A stretch of DNA of 64,000 nucleotides from Allobogoriella deserti. Its GTDB lineage: Bacteria; Actinomycetota; Actinomycetes; Actinomycetales; Actinomycetaceae. The stretch lies in NCBI RefSeq assembly GCF_042680605.1, contig NZ_JBHUEE010000001.1, forward strand, positions 372,001 through 436,000, read 5' to 3'. A program made the translations under genes and the position numbers. This document shows positions 42,477 through 50,253 of the stretch, in pieces (position 1 is the first letter of the stretch; each line of letters opens with the position of its first letter). The notes under the pieces are model-generated. The model searched no databases and was not told the DNA's origin. It worked only from the letters and a program-made list of their open reading frames with translations.

Positions 42477-44039
42477 ATGATCCGTGCCCACACCGCCGCC
42501 ACCGTGCGTGAGGCCGAGGAGCCACTGCTCGCCGCCGGGGAGCCGCTCATGGCGCGCGCCGCCTGCGCGCTCACCACCGAGGTCGCCCGCGAACTGCGCG
42601 CCCGCGGCAACCGCGTCTCCGGGTCGTCCGTCCTGCTGCTGGTCGGAGGCGGCAACAACGGCGGCGACGCCCTCCACGCCGGGGCGCACCTCGCGCGCCG
42701 CGGTTGTCAGGTTCGCGCGGCACTGCTCACCGATCGTCCGCATCCCGCCGGGCTCTCGGCCGCCCGGGGCGCCGGCGTGCGCCTGCACCACGTGCTGCAG
42801 GCCGAGGACGTGGCCGGCGCCGTCCTCGATCTCGCGGGCCGGGCCGACGTCTGGGTCGACGGCCTGCTCGGCATCGGTGCCCGGGGCGGACTGCGCGAGC
42901 CGCTCGCCGGCGCCGTCGCCGCCCTCGCCGAGGAACGGGCCGCCTGGCCGGTCGAGCCGCTCGTCCTCGCCGTCGACGTCCCCTCCGGGATCGGAGTCGA
43001 CGACGGTACGATCCCCGGCCCGGTGCTGCCCGCCGACGTCACCGTCACGATGGGCACCGCGAAACCTGGCCTCCTGCTGCCGCCCGCCGCCGGACTGGCC
43101 GGCCGCGTCGAGGTGGTCGACCTCGGTCTGGGACTGGACGCCCTGGCTCCGGCGGCGTGCACGCTGACGGCCACCGACGTCGCCGACCTGCTGCCGGTAC
43201 CCGGGCCGGAGGACCACAAGTACACGCGCGGCGTCCTGGGCATCGCGGCGGGGTCGCACGCCTACCCCGGCGCGGCCGCACTCACCGCGACGGGCGCACT
43301 GCGCACCGGCCTCGGCATGATTCGCTACCTCGGTCCCGAGGTGCCGACGGGCCTCGTGCGAACCCGGCACCCCGAGGTCGTGACCGTCCCCGGACGGGTC
43401 CAGGCCTGGGTCCTCGGACCCGGCACCGCACCCGACGACGCCGCGCGCATGGAGGAACTCGCCGAACACCTCGGCGAGGCTGCTCGTACCGGCGTCCCCG
43501 CCGCGCTCGACGCCGGCGCGCTCGCTCTGCTTCACGAGGAGACGGAGCTCACCGGGCCGGCGGTCCTCACCCCGCACGCCGGTGAGCTCGCCCAGCTCCT
43601 GACCGCACGCGGGGAGGCGGTCACCCGGGAGGAGGTCAGCGCCGCCCCGGCCCGCCACGCCCGCCTCGCGGCCGAGATCACCGGCGGGACCGTCCTCCTC
43701 AAAGGGGCCACGACCGTCGTCGCCGCGCCGCACGGCCCGCTCTACGCCCAGCACGACGCCACGCCGTGGCTGGCGACCGCCGGATCCGGCGACGTCCTCG
43801 CCGGCGTGCTCGGCGCGCTGCTCGCCTCCTACGGAGACGTCATCGCCGACGGCGGTGACGTCCTCGCAGGCCTGCCCGCCACCCTCGCGGCCACCGCCGC
43901 GTTCCTGCACGGCCGCGCCGCCCGTCTCGCCGCCGGTCTGCCCGCCGAGCCTGCCCCCACGGCCGGTGCGGGTGTGCCGATCACCGCCACCGACGTCGCC
44001 GACGCGCTGCCCGCGGCCCTGCGCACCATCCCGCGCTGA
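42477..44039 (+). CDS. nnrD: Bifunctional NAD(P)H-hydrate epimerase / ADP-dependent dehydratase
   Basis: A 520-residue fusion that repairs hydrated NAD(P)H. The N-terminal epimerase (YjeF_N, residues 1 to about 220) has LLLVGGGNNGGDALHAGAHL and AVDVPSGIGVDDGTI. The C-terminal dehydratase (YjeF_C) has HKYTRGVLGIAAGSHAYPGA, the TPHAGELAQL motif and the ATP site TAGSGDVLAGVLGALLA. ATG 42477 is the best start. The upstream 545 bp hold repeats and a PIN fragment rather than a gene. alr follows after 21 nt. Confidence 0.95.
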   Translation: MIRAHTAATVREAEEPLLAAGEPLMARAACALTTEVARELRARGNRVSGSSVLLLVGGGNNGGDALHAGAHLARRGCQVRAALLTDRPHPAGLSAARGAGVRLHHVLQAEDVAGAVLDLAGRADVWVDGLLGIGARGGLREPLAGAVAALAEERAAWPVEPLVLAVDVPSGIGVDDGTIPGPVLPADVTVTMGTAKPGLLLPPAAGLAGRVEVVDLGLGLDALAPAACTLTATDVADLLPVPGPEDHKYTRGVLGIAAGSHAYPGAAALTATGALRTGLGMIRYLGPEVPTGLVRTRHPEVVTVPGRVQAWVLGPGTAPDDAARMEELAEHLGEAARTGVPAALDAGALALLHEETELTGPAVLTPHAGELAQLLTARGEAVTREEVSAAPARHARLAAEITGGTVLLKGATTVVAAPHGPLYAQHDATPWLATAGSGDVLAGVLGALLASYGDVIADGGDVLAGLPATLAATAAFLHGRAARLAAGLPAEPAPTAGAGVPITATDVADALPAALRTIPR

Positions 44040-44060
44040 AGCGGGGCAGACTTGGCCCCG

Positions 44061-45245
44061 ATGAGTGCCACCCGTCTCGCGGCCGCCGACGTGCACCCGG
44101 CGCGCGCCGTCGTCGACCTCGCGGCCATCCGCCACAACGTGCGGACCCTCGCGCGCACCGCGCCGACCGCCGAGGTCATGGCGGTCGTGAAGTCGGACGC
44201 CTACGGCCACGGTCTCCTCCCGGTGGCGACGGCGGCCCTCGACGCCGGCGCCGGCTCGCTGGGCGTCGCCCAACTCGCCGAAGCCCTCGACCTGCGCGCC
44301 GGCCTCGACGCCGCCGGCCGCCACCCCCGGATCCTCACCTGGCTCTTCGCGCCCGGCGCCCCGCTCGAGCAGGCGCTGCTCGCCGACCTCGAGCTGTCCG
44401 CGTCGGCGCCCTGGGCGGTCGAGGAACTCGCCGCCGCCGCCCGCAGCACCGGCCGCACGGCCCGAGTCCACCTCAAGATCGACACCGGCATGAGCCGCGG
44501 CGGCGCACGCCCGGAGGACTTCGGCGAACTCCTCGACGCCGCAGCCCGTGCCGAGGCCGCAGGCGCTGTGGACGTGGTCGGCATCTGGTCGCACCTCGCC
44601 TGCGCCGACGAGCCGGACAGCTCCGTCACCGGCGAGCAGCTCGAGGTCTTCGGGGCGGCACTCGAGCAGGCGGCCCACGCCGGCATCCGGCCCCAGGTCC
44701 GGCACATCGCCCAGTCCGCCGGCACCCTGTTCCACCCCGCCGCCCACTTCGACCTCGTCCGACCCGGGATCGCGGTGTACGGGCTGAGCCCGAACGCGCA
44801 GGTCGCCAGTTCCGTCGAGCTCGATCTCCGGCCGGCCATGCGGCTGGAGGCTCGGCTCACCGTCGTCAAGCGCGCCCCTGCCGGCACCGGCGTCTCCTAC
44901 GGACACACCGCACGCACCGGGGCCGACACCACGCTCGCCGTGGTCCCGCTCGGGTACGCGGACGGCATGCCGCGCATCGCGTCCAACGCCGGCCCGGTGA
45001 GCATCGCCGGGCGCCGCCTGCAGGTCACGGGCCGGATCTGCATGGACCAGTTCGTCGTCGACCTCGGCGCCCGGGACACCGGTGTGCACGAGGGCGATGT
45101 GGCCGTCATCTTCTCCGACGGCCGCGACGGCGAGCCGCTCGCGGACGACTGGGCGGCCGTGACCGGATCCATCAACTACGAGATCGTCAGCCGTCTCGGT
45201 GCCCGCGTGCCGCGGGTCTACGTCGACAGCGAGGAGCAGCCGTGA
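44061..45245 (+). CDS. alr: Alanine racemase
   Basis: A 394-residue PLP enzyme making D-alanine for peptidoglycan. The PLP lysine is Lys44 in VVKSDAYGHG. The second catalytic residue is the tyrosine in GTGVSYGHTART, and HLKIDTGMSRGG and GRICMDQFVVDLG are conserved. ATG 44061 is preferred to TTG 44052. Its stop overlaps the tsaE start (GTGA). Confidence 0.96.
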   Translation: MSATRLAAADVHPARAVVDLAAIRHNVRTLARTAPTAEVMAVVKSDAYGHGLLPVATAALDAGAGSLGVAQLAEALDLRAGLDAAGRHPRILTWLFAPGAPLEQALLADLELSASAPWAVEELAAAARSTGRTARVHLKIDTGMSRGGARPEDFGELLDAAARAEAAGAVDVVGIWSHLACADEPDSSVTGEQLEVFGAALEQAAHAGIRPQVRHIAQSAGTLFHPAAHFDLVRPGIAVYGLSPNAQVASSVELDLRPAMRLEARLTVVKRAPAGTGVSYGHTARTGADTTLAVVPLGYADGMPRIASNAGPVSIAGRRLQVTGRICMDQFVVDLGARDTGVHEGDVAVIFSDGRDGEPLADDWAAVTGSINYEIVSRLGARVPRVYVDSEEQP

Positions 45246-45775
45246 ACCAGGTCGCCGCCACCCTGACCGTCGCCGACGCCGACCGCACCCGCGAGGTGGG
45301 CCGGCGCCTGGCCACGGCGCTGCGCGCCGGCGACCTCGTCCTGCTCTCGGGCGAGCTCGGCGCCGGAAAGACCACCCTGGTCCAGGGCATCGGCGCCGGG
45401 ATGAACGTCCGCGGACAGGTCGCCTCACCGACGTTCATCATCGCGCGCGTCCACCCCGCCCTCGGTGACGGCCCGGACCTCGTCCACGTGGACGCCTACC
45501 GCCTCACCTCCCTGGACGAGGTCGACGCCCTCGATCTCGACACCAGCCTCGAGGACTCGGTCACCGTGGTGGAGTGGGGAACCGGCCGGATGGAGGCACT
45601 GGCCCAGGAACGTCTCGAGATCGACATTCGCCGGCCGCACGGGACCGGGGCCGGGACGGACGGCCACCCCGAGGACATCGACGACCTCGCCGCACCCGCC
45701 CCCCGTGAGCTGACCGTGCGCGGGCTCGGTCAGCGATGGGCCGGGACCGACCTCGCCGGGCTCCTGCGGACGTGA
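45242..45775 (+). CDS. tsaE: tRNA t6A37 synthesis ATPase TsaE
   Basis: A 177-residue TsaE, the P-loop ATPase that supports TsaB-TsaD in threonylcarbamoylation of A37. Walker A is GELGAGKTT (residues 37-45), followed by SPTFIIARVH and HVDAYRLTS. The VVEWGTGRMEAL motif is a family hallmark. Its GTG overlaps alr and its stop overlaps the next gene (GTGA), so the operon is tightly packed. Confidence 0.95.
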   Translation: MNQVAATLTVADADRTREVGRRLATALRAGDLVLLSGELGAGKTTLVQGIGAGMNVRGQVASPTFIIARVHPALGDGPDLVHVDAYRLTSLDEVDALDLDTSLEDSVTVVEWGTGRMEALAQERLEIDIRRPHGTGAGTDGHPEDIDDLAAPAPRELTVRGLGQRWAGTDLAGLLRT

Positions 45776-46518
45776 GCGCACCGGGCCGCCTGCTGATGGC
45801 GGGCGCGATCCTCGTCCTGGGGGCGCCCGCCACGGCGCAGGCCGCACCGACACCGGAACCGGACAGCCCCGGGGTCGAGGCGACACCCGAGGCGGCCGAG
45901 GGGGTGCCGACCGAGGTCACCTCGTGGTTCCGTGCGGACGGGTGGGAGATCCTGGCCAGCCAGGCGGGCGACCAGATCGGCCTCGGCACCGACGAGATGG
46001 ACCACGCCGGCATGGGCCTGGTCCGCACCGTCTCGACCTGGTCGGACGCCTACGTCGACGGCGTCTCGACGAACCGGGCGGTGGTGGCCCTCGAGGAGTG
46101 GGTCGCGCCGATCACCGTCGACGACGCCGGGGCCGGCGTGCTCCGGGCCCGGCTCGCGGACGACGGCGAGATCCAGCTCGTCGCCGTCGAACCGTCCCCC
46201 GAGCTCGCCGCCGCGATGCCGGCGCTCGCGCCGGACGCCCCAGTCGTGCACGACGCCGTCCTCGACGGCTGGTTCACGGTCGAGGAGGATCGCGTCCGCC
46301 CCCTGGACGCGAACGCCCGGGACTCACTCGCCGGGACCCTCACCCTCGAGGCGTACCAGCCCTTCGTCACCGAGCGCTACCTCGCCGACGAGGCGCCGAC
46401 CAGCCCGGAGACAACGGCGAGCACCTGGATGCCTGCCGCCTGGGCCGGAGGGATCGCCGCACTGCTGCTCGCCTGGGCCGGGGTCATTGTGTGGCTGCGC
46501 CGCGACGGCGCACGCTGA
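45772..46518 (+). CDS. Secreted, C-terminally anchored hypothetical protein within the t6A operon
   Basis: A 248-residue protein I do not recognise. The N-terminus (SAPGRLLMAGAILVLGAPATAQA) is a signal peptide with a plausible AQA cleavage site. The body (about 25-215) is acidic with repeated DDAG and EEW patterns and few cysteines. A single membrane segment near the C-terminus (WAGGIAALLLAWAGVIVWL) is followed by RRDGAR, so most of the protein lies outside the cell. GTG 45772 overlaps the tsaE stop. It lies between tsaE and tsaB, whose products are cytoplasmic. Confidence 0.75.
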   Translation: MSAPGRLLMAGAILVLGAPATAQAAPTPEPDSPGVEATPEAAEGVPTEVTSWFRADGWEILASQAGDQIGLGTDEMDHAGMGLVRTVSTWSDAYVDGVSTNRAVVALEEWVAPITVDDAGAGVLRARLADDGEIQLVAVEPSPELAAAMPALAPDAPVVHDAVLDGWFTVEEDRVRPLDANARDSLAGTLTLEAYQPFVTERYLADEAPTSPETTASTWMPAAWAGGIAALLLAWAGVIVWLRRDGAR

Positions 46519-46548
46519 CCCGTCGCCGGAGACGTCCGGGCGGCGAAC

Positions 46549-46554
46549 TACCCT
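46549..46554 (+). promoter_or_regulatory. -10 box for leaderless tsaB transcript
   Basis: TACCCT ends 6 nt before GTG 46561. It would give tsaB-rimI an internal promoter in addition to read-through from tsaE. Confidence 0.45.
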
Positions 46555-46560
46555 GGTGGG

Positions 46561-47286
46561 GTGCGCATCCTCGGTATCGACACCTCGGGCGGCTCTGCCG
46601 CCGCACTCGTGGAGACCACGGCGTCCGGCCCGTACGGCACGCTGCCCGGTGAGGACCGCCTCGGACCATTGACCGTGCTCGGGCGGAGGACCGGACTCGA
46701 TCCGCGCCGGCACGCCGAGGTCCTCACCCCGCTCATCGCCGAGATGCTGGCGACGCACGACGGTGTCGACCTCGTCGCGGTGGGGACCGGGCCGGCCCCG
46801 TTCACCGGGCTGCGGGTCGGGCTCGTCACGGCCCGCGTCTTCGCCCGCGGACGTGGCATCGGCGTCCACGGTGTCAGTTCGTTGGATGTCCTGGCGCGCC
46901 AGGCGCTCGACGTGCTCGCCGACGGCAGCGAGGTCCTCGTGGCGACCGATGCCCGTCGCCGTGAGGTGTACGCCGCGCGCTACCGCGCCGCCGGTCCGGA
47001 CGACGTCGAGCGACTCGCCGGCCCCGACGTGGCCGCGCCCGCCGTGGTCGGCGAGCTCCTGGAAGCCGGCACGGCGGTCACCGGCTCTGGTGCCGCTCTG
47101 TATCCCGATCTGCTCCCGCCCGCGCCGGATCTGCCGGTGGCCGTCGACCCGGCGGTGCTCGCGCGCCTCGTCGCGGTGCGTCTCGCACGCGCCGAACGCG
47201 GCGCGGAGGTCGAGCTCGGCCTCGAGCCGCACTACCTGCGGCGGCCGGATGTGCAGGTGCCGGGTGCCGCGAAGCGGGTCTCCTGA
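46561..47286 (+). CDS. tsaB: tRNA t6A37 synthesis protein TsaB
   Basis: A 241-residue TsaB, the inactive ASKHA-fold partner of TsaD. The start is RILGIDTSGGSAAALVET, with HAEVLTPLIAEML and GTGPAPFTGLRVGLVTARVF, all characteristic. rimI begins 4 nt after its stop. Confidence 0.94.
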   Translation: MRILGIDTSGGSAAALVETTASGPYGTLPGEDRLGPLTVLGRRTGLDPRRHAEVLTPLIAEMLATHDGVDLVAVGTGPAPFTGLRVGLVTARVFARGRGIGVHGVSSLDVLARQALDVLADGSEVLVATDARRREVYAARYRAAGPDDVERLAGPDVAAPAVVGELLEAGTAVTGSGAALYPDLLPPAPDLPVAVDPAVLARLVAVRLARAERGAEVELGLEPHYLRRPDVQVPGAAKRVS

Positions 47287-47290
47287 ACCC

Positions 47291-47806
47291 ATGACCGAAT
47301 CCGCGGCAGGCGGTGGCGCGCACGAGGACGTGCGCCTGCGACCTCTGGGTCTGGACGACCTGGACCGGGTCATGGACCTCGAGGTCGAGCTGTTCGGTCC
47401 GGGCGCCTGGAGCCGCACCGCGTACGTCGAGGAGCTGACCACGGCTCCGGGACGGCACTACGTCGCGGCCGTCGTCGGTGACCGTCTCGTGGGCTGGGCG
47501 GGCATCGCCGTCGCCGACGAGGCCGAGATCATGACGGTCGGGGTGGATGCCGGCCACCGACGCCGCGGCATCGGACGGCTGCTGGTCGACGCCCTGCTGG
47601 AGGTGGCCCGACGGGAGGGCGCCGGCACCGCTCTGCTCGAGGTGCGGGCGAGTGACGCCGGAGCGCAGCGGCTCTACGCCCGCGCGGGCTTCACCCCGAT
47701 CGGCCGGCGCCGGAACTACTACCAGGCCGAGCGGGAGGACGCGGTGGTCATGCGGGCCCGGCTGCGCCGCGGGCCCGGACCGGTCGGTGCGGAGGCGACC
47801 AGATGA
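47291..47806 (+). CDS. rimI: Ribosomal protein S18-alanine N-acetyltransferase
   Basis: A 171-residue GNAT acetyltransferase. The acetyl-CoA motif is VGVDAGHRRRGIGRLLVDAL, followed by LLEVRASDAGAQRLYARAGF and a C-terminal RRRNYYQAEREDAVVM, the pattern of RimI proteins. It acetylates the N-terminus of ribosomal protein S18. It follows tsaB directly and its stop overlaps the rhodanese gene by ATGA. Confidence 0.92.
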   Translation: MTESAAGGGAHEDVRLRPLGLDDLDRVMDLEVELFGPGAWSRTAYVEELTTAPGRHYVAAVVGDRLVGWAGIAVADEAEIMTVGVDAGHRRRGIGRLLVDALLEVARREGAGTALLEVRASDAGAQRLYARAGFTPIGRRRNYYQAEREDAVVMRARLRRGPGPVGAEATR

Positions 47807-48711
47807 CCCGACCCGGCAGCGACCCGGCCGGTGCGGCGCGCGAGCAGGTGCTGGTCAGCGCCGGGGCGCTGGCCCGCGACCTGGACGGCGCCGACCCGCC
47901 CGCATTGCTGGACGTGCGCTGGGCCCTGGACCGGCCAGACGGGCGCGCGGACTTCGTCTCCGGGCACCTGCCCGGCGCCGTCTACGTCTACCTGGAGTCC
48001 GAGCTCGCTGCGCCGCCCAGCCCGGCTGCCGGGCGCCACCCCTTGCCTGCGCCTGCCGCGCTGCAGTCCGCCGCCCGTCGGTGGGGTCTGCGTCACGGCC
48101 GGCCGGTCGTGACCTACGACGACGTCGGCGGGACCTCGGCCGCGCGGGCCTGGTGGCTGCTGCGGTGGGCCGGGCTGAGCCGGGTGCGGATCCTCGACGG
48201 TGGGCTGCCCGCGTGGCGGGCAGCCGACCTGCCGCTCGAGACCGGTGCGGTCACCCCGGAACCCGGCGACGTCGTCCTGCCCGTCGCGGCCGGCGCCGAG
48301 CCGGCCATGCCGACCGTGGACACCGACACCGTCGCGGCAATGCCGGGCTCCGGCGTCGTCCTCGACGCCCGGGCGGGGGAGCGGTATCGCGGGGAGGACG
48401 AACCGGTGGATCCACGCGCCGGGCACATCCCCGGGGCCCTCAGCGCCCCGACGGCGGACAACCTCGACGCCGAGGCCAGGTTCCGCACTGCCGGTGAGCT
48501 GCGCGACCGGTTCACCCGGTTGGGCGCCACCGGCGATGCACCGGTCGCCGTCTACTGCGGCTCGGGAGTCACGGCCGCGCACGAGGTGGCGGCGCTGGCC
48601 TCGATCGGGGTGCGTGCCGCGCTCTATCCGGGCTCGTGGTCGCAGTGGTCGGCCGACCCGGAGCGACCCGCGGCCACCGGGGACTCCGCTCAGAGGACCT
48701 GGCAGGCCTGA
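47803..48711 (+). CDS. Two-domain rhodanese-type sulfurtransferase
   Basis: A 302-residue protein with two rhodanese domains. The N-terminal domain (about 15-145) is non-catalytic and includes VTYDDVGGTSAARAWWLLRW. The C-terminal domain has the active Cys252 in VYCGSGVTAAHE, which resembles 3-mercaptopyruvate sulfurtransferases (CGSGVTA) more than thiosulfate ones. The conserved RYRGEDEPVDPRAGHIPGA is present. It overlaps rimI by 4 nt, so it is the last gene of that operon; its role there is unclear. Confidence 0.92.
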   Translation: MTRPGSDPAGAAREQVLVSAGALARDLDGADPPALLDVRWALDRPDGRADFVSGHLPGAVYVYLESELAAPPSPAAGRHPLPAPAALQSAARRWGLRHGRPVVTYDDVGGTSAARAWWLLRWAGLSRVRILDGGLPAWRAADLPLETGAVTPEPGDVVLPVAAGAEPAMPTVDTDTVAAMPGSGVVLDARAGERYRGEDEPVDPRAGHIPGALSAPTADNLDAEARFRTAGELRDRFTRLGATGDAPVAVYCGSGVTAAHEVAALASIGVRAALYPGSWSQWSADPERPAATGDSAQRTWQA

Positions 48712-49319
48712 TCGAACTCCAGGCGGCCGGCGCGAGGGCGCTGGGCCGCCGGGTCCTCGGGGTCCGGGGCGTGACCGACATTGACGACGCAGAGCGTCCT
48801 CCAGCCGTTCTCCCGGTGGACCACCGAGTCCACGCCGGCTGCGTCGAGCCCGACCATCGGGCCCACGTGCAGGCCGTGCGCCCGCAGGCCCAGGATCAGA
48901 TAGCCGAGCTGGAGCCAGGTGTTCTGCCGGGCCATCGCCTCACGTCGGTCCGGGTGGTCGGCGAACGTCTCGCGGGCACCGGTGCGGTGCGGGGCCAGGT
49001 GCGGCAGGTGTTCGTGCCAGTCCGGGTCGTACGCGACGACGAGGGACAGCGGCGCCGCGGAGGTCTTCGCGCGGTTCGCCTCCCACACGTGAGTGACGAC
49101 CTCCTCGCGGATCTCGCGGTCGGCCAGCACTGTCATGCGCAGCGGCTGGATGTTCATCGACGTCGGTGCCCAGCGCACATCCTCGTAGACGCGCCGCACG
49201 AGGTCCGGATCGACCGGCTCGGAGGTGAACGTGTTCGTCGTGTGCGCCTCGCTGAACAGGACGGCACGGGCGTCCTGATCGAGTGCGGGCACGGTGGTGC
49301 GGGTCTCGATCTCGGTCAC
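48690..49319 (-). CDS. Nitroreductase, malonic semialdehyde reductase (RutE/HadB) type
   Basis: A 209-residue flavin reductase. It resembles the RutE/HadB group: FSEAHTTNTFTSEPVDPDLV, then WAPTSMNIQPLRMTVLADRE, and QNTWLQLGYLILGLRAHGLH. Such enzymes reduce malonic semialdehyde or other electrophiles with NAD(P)H and FMN. GTG 49319 is chosen as start. The 3' end overlaps the rhodanese gene by 22 bp on the opposite strand. It is divergent from sdhC. Confidence 0.88.
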   Translation of the reverse strand: MTEIETRTTVPALDQDARAVLFSEAHTTNTFTSEPVDPDLVRRVYEDVRWAPTSMNIQPLRMTVLADREIREEVVTHVWEANRAKTSAAPLSLVVAYDPDWHEHLPHLAPHRTGARETFADHPDRREAMARQNTWLQLGYLILGLRAHGLHVGPMVGLDAAGVDSVVHRENGWRTLCVVNVGHAPDPEDPAAQRPRAGRLEFDQACQVL

Positions 49320-49523
49320 GTCCGCGTCCAACCGGAGCCGGTCCGGCCCGTCTTCCCGGCCGCAGCGGTGATTTGGGACACGCCGACCGGTCCGACGACG
49401 CTGCGGGAACCCGGACGCGTTCCGCATCGTTGTGCCTGAAGAGGGGCCGGAGGACCCGCAGGTGCCGCGGGGCGTGCGTGCGGCCCGCCCCCCGAGGTGG
49501 ACCGAGCCGCCCTGCGCCGTCGC

Positions 49524-49529
49524 TAGGAT
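49524..49529 (+). promoter_or_regulatory. -10 box for leaderless sdhC transcript
   Basis: TAGGAT ends 7 nt before ATG 49537. It is identical to the guaB box at 60611. Confidence 0.5.
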
Positions 49530-49536
49530 CGAAGGC

Positions 49537-50247
49537 ATGGTCACGACCCCAGCGCCGCCCGTGCCCACGGTTCCACGACGGGCGCGGTACACCACGGTGG
49601 CCCTGAAGTGGGCGATGGCGATCTCCGGGATCCTCTTCGTCCTCTTCGTCCTGGTCCACATGTACGGCAACCTCAAGGCGTTCCAGGGCCAGGAGGCCTT
49701 CGACGGCTACGCCGAGAGCCTGCGTGATCTGCTCTACCCGTACCTGCCGCACACGGGCTTCCTGTGGATCCAGCGGGTGGTGCTGACCCTGGCGGTCCTC
49801 GTCCACGCGGGCGCCGCGTTCGCGTTGTGGCGCCGGAACAACGCCGCCAGGCCGCAGCGGTACGTGGCCACCAAGCGCACCGCGCAGACGTACTCTTCGC
49901 GGACCATGCGGTGGGGTGGGGTCATCCTGCTGCTGTTCGTCGTGTTCCACATCCTGCAGTTCACGACCGTCAGCTTCGAGGTCGGCGGCAGCTTCGACAG
50001 CCCCTACGAGCGGCTCGTCGCCGCCTTCTCCGCGGAGAACTGGTGGGTGTACGCGGTCTACCTGCTCGCCATCGTGGCGTTGACCATGCACGTGCGGCAC
50101 GGCGTATGGAGCGCGCTGCAGACCCTTGGCACCTCTGACCGCACCCGGCAGCGCGGCATCAACGTCGTCGCGTACGTGGCTGCGGCGGCGCTGCTGATCG
50201 GCTTCATGCTGCCCCCGACGGCAATCCTGCTCGGCTTCGTGAACTGA
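49537..50247 (+). CDS. sdhC: Succinate dehydrogenase cytochrome b subunit
   Basis: A 236-residue membrane subunit with five hydrophobic segments, beginning MAISGILFVLFVLVHMYGNL. His residues in HMYGNLK, VLVHAG, VVFHILQF and MHVRHGVW are the likely ligands of two b haems. A single-subunit, five-helix anchor is the Bacillus/actinobacterial type B arrangement. sdhA begins 6 nt downstream. Confidence 0.93.
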   Translation: MVTTPAPPVPTVPRRARYTTVALKWAMAISGILFVLFVLVHMYGNLKAFQGQEAFDGYAESLRDLLYPYLPHTGFLWIQRVVLTLAVLVHAGAAFALWRRNNAARPQRYVATKRTAQTYSSRTMRWGGVILLLFVVFHILQFTTVSFEVGGSFDSPYERLVAAFSAENWWVYAVYLLAIVALTMHVRHGVWSALQTLGTSDRTRQRGINVVAYVAAAALLIGFMLPPTAILLGFVN

Positions 50248-50253
50248 GGACTG

